Assembly (NCBI GenBank): GCA_902778255.1
Contig: CACYXD010000013.1
Coordinates: 49,051-113,050, forward strand
DNA length: 64,000 nucleotides
Direction: 5' to 3'
Origin: an uncultured Prevotellaceae bacterium
GTDB taxonomy: Bacteria; Bacteroidota; Bacteroidia; Bacteroidales; Bacteroidaceae
The notes below the pieces were generated by a model. It saw only the letters and a list, made by a program, of their open reading frames with translations, was not told where the DNA came from and made no database searches. The position numbers and the translations under genes are program-made. Shown here in pieces: positions 8,635-16,826 of this stretch (positions within the stretch are counted from its first letter, which is position 1; each line of letters begins with the position of its first letter).

Positions 8635-9585
8635 ATAATCCTCCGCCTCTTTGCGAGCAGGCTTGCCCGTCTCCGTCATCGGCAAAGCATCAATATGCGC
8701 ATAGCTACGCGGTTGCCAGTATTTAGGCAGCACTTGCTGACAGATTTCCTTTATAGCATCTATATCCATTGATTCGGTGAGCAATACCACTTGTTCGCCG
8801 AATTTCTGATCCGTCCGCTTCGTAATCATAAACGGAGCAGACAGATGTGGCTTCAGCAATCGCTCCACCTCCTCTACCTGTATCTTGATTCCTCCAGAGC
8901 AGATCACGTTATCTTTACGCCCTAAGATACGGAAGCCCTTATCTGATAGCTCCACGATATCATTGGTTACCAACAGTCCATCATGCACGGCAGGCGCATC
9001 TATCACCAAGCAGCCATCTTCCGTCTGCGACAAGGTGACGCCCTCGAAAGGAGTGTACCAGTCGCTGGCATCAGGGCCGCTCAATCTTCGCAGGGCAATA
9101 TGCGAGAGCGTCTCCGTCATTCCATAGGTACTCCATACGTGGTTGGGGAAACCAACCAACACACTGGCCAATGTCTCATCGATAGCGCCGCCACCAATAA
9201 TCAGATGTTTTATCTGCTTCAGTTTCTCCCGCTCTTCAGGCACCTGCAAGGAATTATATACCTGCATCGGCACCATCGCCGCAAAATCCACTGGCTCCGT
9301 CACCATGGCCAGCGGGTTTCCGCTGGGCTTCACCACAATCAGTCGCAGGCCCCAGGTTTGAGCCCTCACCACCATCATCTTACCAGCGATATAATCAAGC
9401 GACATACACAGCAACGCTGTATCACCCTGTTTCAGTCCCAAGAACTGACAGGTGATACGTGCCGAAGCCTCCATACGTCGTTTCTCCACGTACATCGGCT
9501 TTGGCTTACCCGTAGAACCACTGGTATGAACCAGCACCATAGGGCTATCGCTATGCCACTCGGCTAAAAATTCGTCTAAATACAT
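8614..9585 (-). CDS. menE: o-succinylbenzoate-CoA ligase (short form)
   Basis: A 323-residue member of the ANL adenylating family. The P-loop HTSGSTGKPK is at residues 20-29, STYGMTETLSH is the A5 motif, and GRKDNVICSGGIKIQVEEVE is the A7-A8 hinge. The family is usually above 430 residues; this short form lacks most of the N-terminal subdomain, as in other Bacteroidetes MenE proteins. It activates o-succinylbenzoate with ATP and CoA for menaquinone synthesis. It follows menC after a 183-bp repeat-rich gap. Its C-terminus runs into the TTAATGG heptamers. Confidence 0.93.
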   Translation of the reverse strand: MYLDEFLAEWHSDSPMVLVHTSGSTGKPKPMYVEKRRMEASARITCQFLGLKQGDTALLCMSLDYIAGKMMVVRAQTWGLRLIVVKPSGNPLAMVTEPVDFAAMVPMQVYNSLQVPEEREKLKQIKHLIIGGGAIDETLASVLVGFPNHVWSTYGMTETLSHIALRRLSGPDASDWYTPFEGVTLSQTEDGCLVIDAPAVHDGLLVTNDIVELSDKGFRILGRKDNVICSGGIKIQVEEVERLLKPHLSAPFMITKRTDQKFGEQVVLLTESMDIDAIKEICQQVLPKYWQPRSYAHIDALPMTETGKPARKEAEDYALTINH

Positions 9586-9599
9586 ATTATCTTTTTCTA

Positions 9600-9780
9600 C
9601 AGACAGAGTAACCTTTTAAAAGACACAGTAACATATTAACATATTTATTTATGGACATTCCTTCATTCATAATTTTGTTATTGTATTAATTTGTTATTTT
9701 GTCTTTAACCTGTTATTGTGTTACTCTGTCTTTAAAAGTTATTGTGTTAATGTGTCTTTAAGACCCCGTTAATCTGTCTT
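9600..9780. repeat. men-cluster 3'-end repeats between menE and menC
   Basis: This gap holds several copies of a short motif of the form GTTA-n-T-n-TGTCTTTAA (for example at 9693-9710, 9713-9737, 9738-9762 and 9767-9781) and inverted partial copies near 9604-9645. The last copy supplies the stop codon of menC. Confidence 0.65.
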
Positions 9781-10812
9781 CACCCAGAGTTTATCCCCAC
9801 GTATTTCCAGCGGCATCGGGATATTATCCGTGAAGAGCTGTCCCGTGCCGAGTCCCTGCGGCATTTTGATATTCTCGCCATAAACAGAGCTGCAGAACTG
9901 CGCGATGGCATTCAACCCGATGTTACTCTCCAATGCCGATGTAATCCAAGAACCGATGCCCTCTTCCTTAGCAATCTCTATCCACTCACGGCAGCCCATC
10001 ATACCGCCATGCAGCGATGGCTTAAGGACTATATAACGAGGTTTGATGATATGCAGCATCTGACGCTTCGTCTCAGGGTCGTTCACGCCTATCAGCTCTT
10101 CATCAAGGGCGATAGGTAAAGGGGACTCACGGCACAGCTCAGCCATCAGTGCCCATTGTTTCTGTTTGATAGGCTGTTCGATACTATGAATAGCATATTG
10201 TGACAGCAGTTCCAGTTTGTAGAGCGCCTCATCAGGACGGAAGCCGCCATTAGCATCCAGTCGCAGTTCTACCTCATGACACGAGAACCTCTCGCGGATA
10301 CGCTTTACCAGATCCAGTTCCTGATCAAAGTCGATGGCCCCCACTTTCAGTTTCACGCAACGGAAACCCAGTTTCAGTTTCTCCTCCATGCGCTGCAACA
10401 TCTCCTCGTGATTCCCCATCCACACCAGTCCATTGATGGTGATGCCCTGTTCGCCACGGGCAAAAGGCGTATCGAAAAGTACACTTCTGCCATCAGCCTT
10501 CTTACATCTTACATCCATCATTGCCGTCTCCAGTCCAAAGAGCATCGAGGGGTAGTCGCGCATCGCCTCGTAAGGTATCTCGCCCGTCTGTTCCACCTGA
10601 TCACAGAAGCCCCTCAACACCTTATTATATATAGAAGGCTCCATAGCATCGCAACTCAGATCGAGTAAAGGCGCACACTCACCGTGTCCGATGGTTCTCC
10701 CATCGGAAATAGACACCAGCCATAATCTACGCTCCGTATATACCCCGCGACTGGTTCCTGCCGGCTGCTTGAAATGCAGCACTCGCTCTGACACATTAAT
10801 CTTCATAGCCAT
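9769..10812 (-). CDS. menC: o-succinylbenzoate synthase
   Basis: A 347-residue enolase-superfamily enzyme that dehydrates SHCHC to o-succinylbenzoate in menaquinone synthesis. The barrel shows the KxK acid/base motif (CVKLKVGAI), the metal ligands in LRLDANGGF, SIEQPIK and ALDEELIG, and the second lysine in IVLKPSLHGG. The N-terminal capping domain contains the usual TSRGVYTERR segment. It sits between menB and menE on the same strand. The terminal codons VKTD and the stop fall in a repeat shared with other men gene ends. Confidence 0.95.
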   Translation of the reverse strand: MAMKINVSERVLHFKQPAGTSRGVYTERRLWLVSISDGRTIGHGECAPLLDLSCDAMEPSIYNKVLRGFCDQVEQTGEIPYEAMRDYPSMLFGLETAMMDVRCKKADGRSVLFDTPFARGEQGITINGLVWMGNHEEMLQRMEEKLKLGFRCVKLKVGAIDFDQELDLVKRIRERFSCHEVELRLDANGGFRPDEALYKLELLSQYAIHSIEQPIKQKQWALMAELCRESPLPIALDEELIGVNDPETKRQMLHIIKPRYIVLKPSLHGGMMGCREWIEIAKEEGIGSWITSALESNIGLNAIAQFCSSVYGENIKMPQGLGTGQLFTDNIPMPLEIRGDKLWVKTD

Positions 10813-10824
10813 AATATCGATTTT

Positions 10825-10867
10825 TTAAGACACAATAACTTTTAAAGACACAGTTACTATGTCTTTA
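10825..10867. repeat. men-cluster repeat between menC and menB
   Basis: Contains AAGACACAATAAC and AAAGACACAGTTAC followed by TATGTCTTTA; the final TTA is the reverse complement of the menB stop codon. Confidence 0.6.
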
Positions 10868-11722
10868 TGGTATTTGTGGATACTGATCAAAATTAGGTTT
10901 ACGCTTCTCCAGGAACGCCTTGCCGCCCTCCTGTGCCTCGTCCAGGAAGTAATACAGCATGGTGCAGTCGCCAGCCAACTGCTGGATACCAGCCTGTCCG
11001 TCGAGCTCGGCATTCAGGCCAGCCTTAATCATACGCAGGGCGATAGGCGAACGCTCCATCATCGTCTCTGCCCAACTTACGCACTCATCCTCCAGCTGTT
11101 CGATGGGCACCACCTTGTTCACCATACCCATCTCCTCAGCCTCCTTGGCCGAATACTGACGACACATAAACCATATCTCGCGCGCCTTCTTCTGTCCTAC
11201 GATGCGAGCCAGATACGAAGAGCCGAAGCCTGCATCAAACGAGCCCACCTTCGGACCTGTCTGTCCGAAGATAGCATTCTCTGAGGCAATCGTCAGGTCG
11301 CACACCAGATGCAACACATGACCGCCACCTATGGCATAGCCATTCACCATTGCAATGACAGGCTTTGGCAACCTGCGGATCTGCATCTGCACATCCAGCA
11401 CACTCAGACGGGGCACGCCCTCATCATCGATATAGCCGCCACGACCTTTCACGTGCATATCGCCACCAGAACAAAAGGCGTGCTTCACGTCAGCAAGCGT
11501 CTTTCCCTCAGGCACCTCACTCATCGCACCTGTCAGCAGCACCACACGGATGCGCTGCAGCTCCCTGCATTGTGCGAAAGCCTGACTCAGCTCCAGAGTG
11601 GTCTTCGGTGTAAACGCATTGCGATAGCGTGGACGATTTATCGTAATCTTCGCAATACCGTTATACTCTTCGAAGAGAATCTCCTCGAACTTCTTAATCT
11701 CTTTCCATTCTCTCTTTGCCAT
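10865..11722 (-). CDS. menB: 1,4-dihydroxy-2-naphthoyl-CoA synthase
   Basis: A 285-residue crotonase-fold enzyme that closes the second ring in menaquinone synthesis. Diagnostic segments are [32 protein letters not shown] (oxyanion hole), [14 protein letters not shown] and [12 protein letters not shown]. The start at 11722 ([11 protein letters not shown]) is preferred over the longer frame, because the promoter at 11744-11774 would lie inside the latter. It is the first gene of a menB-menC-menE run, separated from menD and menF by an opposite-strand kinase gene. Confidence 0.96.
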   Translation of the reverse strand: MAKREWKEIKKFEEILFEEYNGIAKITINRPRYRNAFTPKTTLELSQAFAQCRELQRIRVVLLTGAMSEVPEGKTLADVKHAFCSGGDMHVKGRGGYIDDEGVPRLSVLDVQMQIRRLPKPVIAMVNGYAIGGGHVLHLVCDLTIASENAIFGQTGPKVGSFDAGFGSSYLARIVGQKKAREIWFMCRQYSAKEAEEMGMVNKVVPIEQLEDECVSWAETMMERSPIALRMIKAGLNAELDGQAGIQQLAGDCTMLYYFLDEAQEGGKAFLEKRKPNFDQYPQIP

Positions 11723-11741
11723 ATCTTGTTTCGTTAGTTCC

Positions 11742-11864
11742 TGCAAAGGTACGAATAAGCGAGCGAAATGCAAAAGGAATGCTCGCATTTCTTTTCATTT
11801 CCGAGCGAAAGTACCTAAGACATTAGTCAGAGGTACGAATAAGCGAGCGAAATGCAAAAGGAAT
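11742..11864 (-). repeat. Promoter-bearing dispersed repeat, copy B plus partial copy (before menB)
   Basis: 11742-11836 parallels the infC upstream region (5146-5239). A 33-bp segment starting GGTACGAATAAGCGAGCG at 11748-11780 recurs exactly at 11832-11864. The second copy has TACCTCTG instead of TACCTTTG, so it is probably not an active promoter. Confidence 0.8.
11744..11774 (-). promoter_or_regulatory. Promoter of menB
   Basis: Minus-strand TTTG at 11774-11771, 19-bp spacer, TACCTTTG at 11751-11744; the menB start is 22 bp downstream. Confidence 0.8.
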
Positions 11865-12016
11865 AAGAAATTCCCTGTGGTAAAGGCTTTGAAGCGAGTG
11901 AGGGGTTATTTCAACCTCTCACTCACCTCTCACTACACCTACCATAACACCTACCATGATTGTAAGCGGATACGCTTACCTCAAATCAGGAAACGTCACA
12001 AATCGACATACAAAAA
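11865..12016. repeat. Intergenic structured region with hairpins and ACACCTACCAT repeats
   Basis: No gene is seen here. A 12-bp inverted repeat with one G-U pair lies at 11896-11907/11913-11924, CACCTCTCACT-type direct repeats at 11913-11935, two ACACCTACCAT copies at 11935-11956, and a 7-bp hairpin at 11962-11968/11973-11979. The ACACCTACCA motif is the one found around the VirE-like remnant at 42.0-42.5 kb. Confidence 0.6.
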
Positions 12017-12048
12017 TTTGCGTAAATTAGTCTTTTTCGTTATCTTTG
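12017..12048 (+). promoter_or_regulatory. Promoter of nucleoside kinase gene
   Basis: TTTG at 12017-12020, 20-bp spacer, TATCTTTG at 12041-12048. A TTG codon at 12046 lies inside this box, which argues for the ATG at 12070 as the real start. Confidence 0.8.
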
Positions 12049-12069
12049 CACCATAATAACCAAAATACT

Positions 12070-13749
12070 ATGCTTCAAATCCGCTGCAAGAACAATAACG
12101 TGACGAAAAGTTTCCCTGAGGGAACTTCTTTGCTCGATGTCTATCAGGAGTTTGCCGATGAGATCAAACTGCCCTACCCTGTGGTCTCGGCAAAAGTGAA
12201 CAATGCCTCACAGGGACTGAAATTCCGTCTGTATCAGAACCGCGACGTGGAGTTTCTGGATGCTCGTGAGGGCAGCGGACATCGCGTCTATGTGCGTTCG
12301 CTGAGTTTCGTACTCTATAAAGCCACACAGGATGTGTTTCCTGGTTCGAAGCTCTTTATCGAGCACTCGCTCTGCAGGGGGTATTACTGCAACTTCAAGA
12401 AGAAAGATGGCGGCGCGCTGACAGACGAGGATGTACAACAGATTAAGCAGCGGATGCAGGAAATCATCGACTTGGACATGCCCTTCCGTCGCACAGAGGC
12501 CACCAACGAGGAGGCTATCCGCGTATTCCAGGAGCGTGGCTTCTCGGATAAGGTGAAGCTGCTGGAGACGAGTGGACAGATCTATTCGGACTACTACACG
12601 CTGGGCGATACAGTGGATTATTACTATGGTCCACTGGTGCCCTCAGCTGGTTATCTGAAGGTATGGGATCTGGAGCGCTATGAAGAGGGACTGCTACTGC
12701 GCGTGCCCGATTGGAACAATCCCAATCAGGTGGCAGAGAAGGTAGATCAGCCCAAGACGTTCGAGATGTTTGCTGAGAAGACACGCTGGGACATCATCAT
12801 GCGTCTGTCGAATGCAGGCGATGTAAACAAGGCCATCATGCGTGGCCATGCCTCCGAACTGATTCAGGTCAGCGAGGCGCTGCAGGAAAAGAAGATTGTG
12901 CAGATAGCCGAGGAGATAGACCGCAGATTCCATCGCGAGAAAGATCCTGTGAAGATGGTGCTGATAACGGGCCCGTCGTCATCAGGAAAGACCACCTTCT
13001 GCAAGCGTCTGAGCGTACAGTTGCTGGCTTGCGGACTGCGTCCTGTGTCGTTCTCAACAGACGACTATTTTGTGAATCGTGTGGATACGCCCAAGCTGCC
13101 CAATGGCGACTATGACTTTGATAATATCGAGACGGTGGAGTATTCACTACTGGAAGACCACCTGTTGCGACTGATGCAGGGTGAACGTGTGGAGATACCT
13201 GAATATAACTTCGTGACGGGTAAGCGCGAGTGGAACGGAAAGAAGCTGAAGTTATCCAACGACACGGTGCTGATTATCGAGGGTATCCACGCCCTGAATC
13301 CACTCTTGACAAAGAAGATTCCTGACTCGCTAAAATATAAGATTTATATCTCAGCGCTGACAAGTATCTCGCTGGATGACCATAACTGGATTCCTGTGCG
13401 CGACAACCGACTGCTGCGCCGCATTATCCGCGACTACAATAAAGGAGCCTTTACGGCACAAGAGACGATAGCCCAATGGAAGAACGTGTGCGAGGCTGAG
13501 GACAAATGGATCTTCCCATTCCAGGAGAGTGCCGACGTGATGTTTAACTCGGCGCTGAACATTGAGTTCGCCGTACTGCGCATCCACGCAGAGATTATCC
13601 TGGCCTCTGTGCCCAAGAACTGTCCAGAATATGCCGAGGCTCACCGTCTGATGAAATTCATCCATTTCTTCTTGCCCGTGAGCGATAAGGAGATACCTCC
13701 CACAAGTATCATGCGAGAGTTCGTGGGTGGGTCAAGCTTCAAGTATTAG
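12070..13749 (+). CDS. Uridine kinase-like nucleoside kinase with N-terminal TGS/ThrRS-like domains
   Basis: A 559-residue protein. The N-terminus is a TGS-like ubiquitin fold, followed by a threonyl-tRNA-synthetase second-additional-domain-like region (FIEHSLCRGYYCNF), then a uridine kinase/PRK domain with P-loop GPSSSGKTTF (Lys307), STDDYF and LIIEGIHALNP. This architecture is common in Bacteroidetes and Firmicutes as a putative uridine kinase; the true substrate is unproven. ATG 12070 is chosen because the upstream TTG lies within the promoter. The gene is on the plus strand inside the otherwise minus-strand men cluster. Confidence 0.88.
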   Translation: MLQIRCKNNNVTKSFPEGTSLLDVYQEFADEIKLPYPVVSAKVNNASQGLKFRLYQNRDVEFLDAREGSGHRVYVRSLSFVLYKATQDVFPGSKLFIEHSLCRGYYCNFKKKDGGALTDEDVQQIKQRMQEIIDLDMPFRRTEATNEEAIRVFQERGFSDKVKLLETSGQIYSDYYTLGDTVDYYYGPLVPSAGYLKVWDLERYEEGLLLRVPDWNNPNQVAEKVDQPKTFEMFAEKTRWDIIMRLSNAGDVNKAIMRGHASELIQVSEALQEKKIVQIAEEIDRRFHREKDPVKMVLITGPSSSGKTTFCKRLSVQLLACGLRPVSFSTDDYFVNRVDTPKLPNGDYDFDNIETVEYSLLEDHLLRLMQGERVEIPEYNFVTGKREWNGKKLKLSNDTVLIIEGIHALNPLLTKKIPDSLKYKIYISALTSISLDDHNWIPVRDNRLLRRIIRDYNKGAFTAQETIAQWKNVCEAEDKWIFPFQESADVMFNSALNIEFAVLRIHAEIILASVPKNCPEYAEAHRLMKFIHFFLPVSDKEIPPTSIMREFVGGSSFKY

Positions 13750-13789
13750 ACACAGTTATTCTGTCTTTAACCTGTTAATGTGTCTTACA
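13745..13789. repeat. men-cluster repeat between the kinase gene and menD
   Basis: AGACACAGTTATTCTGTCTTTAACCTGTTAATGTGTCTTA-type copies lie between two converging genes; the last TTA is the reverse complement of the menD stop. Confidence 0.6.
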
Positions 13790-15266
13790 AAAAGACTTCC
13801 AGTAACAGAGGGCGCTCACTGTCTGTTGCGATGAGCCAGTCGATGCCATCCTGCATCTGTGACATATCCTTTGCCTGACGATAGGCGACATGATTCTGCA
13901 GACAGACACCTTCTGCGTTGGCATGATGCTCTGCTGCAACGTATTTATCGCGAGCCGGACTTTTTTCCAAGCCTGGCAACATATCAAAGATGCCACCCTT
14001 ACCATTATTCAAAAGGAGGATGCGCAGGTTTCCATGCAGGTTCTGATTCCACAAGGCGTTCTGGTCATAGAAGAAGCTCAAGTCGCCAATCACGCAGAAC
14101 ACATGATCATCTGTCACACACGAGAAGCCCGCCGCCGTTGAGAGTGAGCCTTCGATACCATTCACACCACGATTGCAATAGACTGGCGTCATGGAGTAAG
14201 TATTAGCCAGACGAATAGCCATGCTGTTGGCATAATGCACGATATTCGCCCCTCGCTTCTGTTCAAAGTATTTCACGACAGCATCTTGCGAATAAGGAAG
14301 TTCCTTGGCCTCTATCTGCTGACGTATCTGTGCGAGTAATGCCTCCCATTTCTGCACAAAGGGATGAGACATCTGCTCTAAGTTGAAGCGTATCATATCG
14401 GCCACCACTTCACCATCGCCCTGAACGACGTGCGTCAGGTTCATAAACGTATCCGTCACCTCACCTTCACTATTAACCACCCATGTCTCCTTCGCCTTAC
14501 GTAGAAAATGTTTCAAACGCTTGCTGACGATAGAGCCACCTGTATATAGCACAAAATCAGGCACATAATCAACATTATCACCTATCTGCGCAACAGCCTC
14601 ATCCATCAGCGCATTCATGGGTTGACCAGCAATCAGCATGGGACGCTTGGCCTGCAAAAACATTCTACACAAATGACTTAATGTCACATTGGAGATGTCG
14701 GCTGGCAACAACTCTATCTTACGTTCTACGGGGAGTTCTGGCGTTGAGAAATCAAAAAGCGGTTCCGTGATGGGCACGTTGATATGCACAGGGCCGTGCT
14801 TCACCATCAGTGCCTCGTTAATTAGTCGGTTGCAATACCAGCGAGAATCCTCATCATGAGGCTCTGGCAGTGATACGGCCTCTTTGACAAAGCGTCCTAA
14901 GGCATCAGGTTGCGGCAGTGTCTGACCATCGAGTTGGTCTATCCATTGCTGAGGACGATCAGCACTGACAACCACCAACGGACGATGCTGGTAATAAGCC
15001 TCAGCTACACTAGGATAAAGATTCAGCAAGGCTGTGCCTGAAGTGACACACACCACCACCGGCTCTTTCAACTCCTGCGTCATGCCCAAGGCATAGAAGC
15101 CTGCTGAACGCTCATCCGTCACTGGATAGCACTGGATATCCGGACATTCATTCAAGTTATGGACGATAGGCGCATTCCTGCTGCCTGGACATACCACTGC
15201 ATGATGAATGCCGTGAGCCTTTAATAAGCTCGTCAATATATTAACATTCTCTTTGTTAGAATACAT
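13785..15266 (-). CDS. menD: SEPHCHC synthase (2-succinyl-5-enolpyruvyl-6-hydroxy-3-cyclohexene-1-carboxylate synthase)
   Basis: A 493-residue thiamine-diphosphate enzyme that joins isochorismate and 2-oxoglutarate in menaquinone synthesis. It shows VVCPGSRNAPI, TDERSAGFYALGM (catalytic Glu), CVTSGTALLNLYP, and the ThDP-binding VIGDLSFFYDQNAL ... LLLNNGKGGIFD region. The ATG at 15266 (MYSNKENVN) is preferred to a TTG nine bases upstream. The gene starts 37 bp after menF, separated by the men repeat. Size is slightly short but complete. Confidence 0.95.
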   Translation of the reverse strand: MYSNKENVNILTSLLKAHGIHHAVVCPGSRNAPIVHNLNECPDIQCYPVTDERSAGFYALGMTQELKEPVVVCVTSGTALLNLYPSVAEAYYQHRPLVVVSADRPQQWIDQLDGQTLPQPDALGRFVKEAVSLPEPHDEDSRWYCNRLINEALMVKHGPVHINVPITEPLFDFSTPELPVERKIELLPADISNVTLSHLCRMFLQAKRPMLIAGQPMNALMDEAVAQIGDNVDYVPDFVLYTGGSIVSKRLKHFLRKAKETWVVNSEGEVTDTFMNLTHVVQGDGEVVADMIRFNLEQMSHPFVQKWEALLAQIRQQIEAKELPYSQDAVVKYFEQKRGANIVHYANSMAIRLANTYSMTPVYCNRGVNGIEGSLSTAAGFSCVTDDHVFCVIGDLSFFYDQNALWNQNLHGNLRILLLNNGKGGIFDMLPGLEKSPARDKYVAAEHHANAEGVCLQNHVAYRQAKDMSQMQDGIDWLIATDSERPLLLEVFL

Positions 15267-15269
15267 ATC

Positions 15270-15313
15270 TGTCAATATGTTACTGTGTCTTTACCCCCCG
15301 TTATTATGTCTTC
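15270..15313. repeat. men-cluster repeat between menD and menF
   Basis: GTCAATATGTTACTGTGTCTTTA and GTTATTATGTCTTCAA copies fill the gap; the second supplies the menF stop codon and its last codons. Confidence 0.6.
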
Positions 15314-16410
15314 AACACGCGACGCATCGTTTCCATCTTCGCCTCTGTCTCCTGCCATTCCTGTTCTTCTACACTATCTTTCAGCAGTCCACCGCCAGCA
15401 TATAAGCGATACTGATTATCAGTAATCTGCATACAGCGCAGGGATACATAGAGATGGGTGGTAGGTGATGAGTGGTGGATAGCGGATGGAAGATTCAACG
15501 GTCCCATAAAACCACTATAATAAAGGCGCGGCGTATGCTCGTTGGCAAGGATAAAGTCGTAGGCCTCCTGCTTAGGCAGTCCACAGACTGCTGGCGTAGG
15601 ATGCAACATCTGAAGGACATTTCCCACACGCGCATTATTATAAAAGGTGAAAGTAAAGTCGCTTCGCAGATGCACCAGGTTGGCCGCACGCACCGTGCGA
15701 GGCCCTTCTTCACGGATATCATCAGCCACACGTTCCAAACAATTCATCAGATAAGTGGCCACATAGCGCTGCTCCTGGATATTCTTCGTGCTCCACGTCA
15801 TATTCTCGCCCTCGCCCTGAAGATCATCACCTTCCAGTTTCATGGTACCAGCCAGCGCAATGGTGCGCCACTGGTTATCGATACCCTCCAGCAGAATCTC
15901 TGGAGTTGCCATGAGCCACATCCCGCTCTGGGGCGTATAGACCAGCGAGATAAACAAACGGGGATATAACTGACAAGCCCTCTGATACAACTCTAACGGC
16001 GAAACATTTTCTGTCACAGGCACCTCCGCACATCTACTTAGCACCAACTTACGGAAATCGCCATTATTCAAATGCAGGAAGAAACGACTGAAGTCATCCG
16101 AATAGGTCGTTTTATTAGAGTTTCCTCCAAGGGAACTGGTGGTTTCTCCCAAGGAAACCGACAGTTTCTCCCAAGGAAACTGATTGCTTTCATCAGAAAC
16201 GAAATCAGAAACTGAAGGGAACGTCTTTACGATATCTGGTTGTATAAGGACGATAGGCGTAGCTGTGCTGACGGCAAAAGGTGCCACGACGAACCCTGTC
16301 CGTCCATTTAAGTCTTCACAGGAAGCCAACTCCAACGGTTCGACCTCTGTTTGCGCTACCATAGTAACCTGTTGTTCATGGGGCAGTCTATAGAGTGCGA
16401 ATCCCGTCAT
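15304..16410 (-). CDS. menF: Isochorismate synthase
   Basis: A 368-residue chorismate-binding enzyme that makes isochorismate for menaquinone. The start at 16410 (MTGFALYRLPHEQQ) overlaps the stop of the upstream thioesterase gene as ATGA, which supports it. Conserved blocks include FRKLVLSRCAEVP, WLMATPEILLEG, IALAGTMKLEG, LVHLRSDFTFTF, LHPTPAVCGLPKQEA, YYSGFMGP and YAGGGLLKDSVEEQEW. A non-conserved stretch coded by 16120-16180 consists of three 22-bp repeat units read in three different frames, an apparent repeat expansion inside the gene. Confidence 0.95.
   Translation of the reverse strand: MTGFALYRLPHEQQVTMVAQTEVEPLELASCEDLNGRTGFVVAPFAVSTATPIVLIQPDIVKTFPSVSDFVSDESNQFPWEKLSVSLGETTSSLGGNSNKTTYSDDFSRFFLHLNNGDFRKLVLSRCAEVPVTENVSPLELYQRACQLYPRLFISLVYTPQSGMWLMATPEILLEGIDNQWRTIALAGTMKLEGDDLQGEGENMTWSTKNIQEQRYVATYLMNCLERVADDIREEGPRTVRAANLVHLRSDFTFTFYNNARVGNVLQMLHPTPAVCGLPKQEAYDFILANEHTPRLYYSGFMGPLNLPSAIHHSSPTTHLYVSLRCMQITDNQYRLYAGGGLLKDSVEEQEWQETEAKMETMRRVLKT
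16120..16180. repeat. Three 22-bp-period palindromic repeats inside menF
   Basis: Units GTTTCCTCCAAGGGAAC (16120-16136), GTTTCTCCCAAGGAAAC (16142-16158) and GTTTCTCCCAAGGAAAC (16164-16180) are each imperfect inverted repeats, spaced exactly 22 bp. As 22 is not a multiple of three, each is translated in a different frame without a stop. Confidence 0.85.
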
Positions 16411-16817
16411 TTCTGTTTGATGACATAATTGGTGACGCGGACATTGGAAATCAGATCGCCTGCCGTGTCTTTGATATCTACATTCCATACGTGGAGCGTG
16501 GTGCCTTGATGCAACAGGCGGGCATAAGCCGTTACTGTATCACCTTCAGCCACAGCCTTCACATGGCTGCCACTGACCTCGATGCCTACACAGGCACAAC
16601 CAGGACAAAGGGCCGACGACCCCACCCCAGCTACATTCTCGGCCAACGCTAACGAGGCTCCACCACTCAAAAATCCAAAAGGCTGACGATTACGCTCGTC
16701 CACCTTCATACGCGCCATACACGTATCGCCCTCGGGTGTGGATATAAACTCCATCCCGAGGGCGGTACTTAGATTAGGTGTTGACGCTATAATGTCTTTT
16801 ATCTTCTCTACATCCAT
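16407..16817 (-). CDS. Hotdog-fold acyl-CoA thioesterase, probable DHNA-CoA thioesterase
   Basis: A 136-residue PaaI/YbgC-like hotdog protein with the family segment RNRQPFGFLSGGASLALAENVAG (helix and active-site region) and HVKAVAEGDTVTAYARLLHQG. It overlaps menF by 4 bp and starts the men run, so it probably hydrolyses 1,4-dihydroxy-2-naphthoyl-CoA, the product of MenB. The fold is clear; the substrate is inferred from position. It lies 9 bp after the ROK kinase gene. Confidence 0.85.
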   Translation of the reverse strand: MDVEKIKDIIASTPNLSTALGMEFISTPEGDTCMARMKVDERNRQPFGFLSGGASLALAENVAGVGSSALCPGCACVGIEVSGSHVKAVAEGDTVTAYARLLHQGTTLHVWNVDIKDTAGDLISNVRVTNYVIKQK

Positions 16818-16826
16818 TATTGTCTA

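Noticed and set aside
12046-12069. TTG start extending the nucleoside kinase
   Set aside because: The TTG is part of the TATCTTTG promoter box, so the codon cannot be in the transcript.
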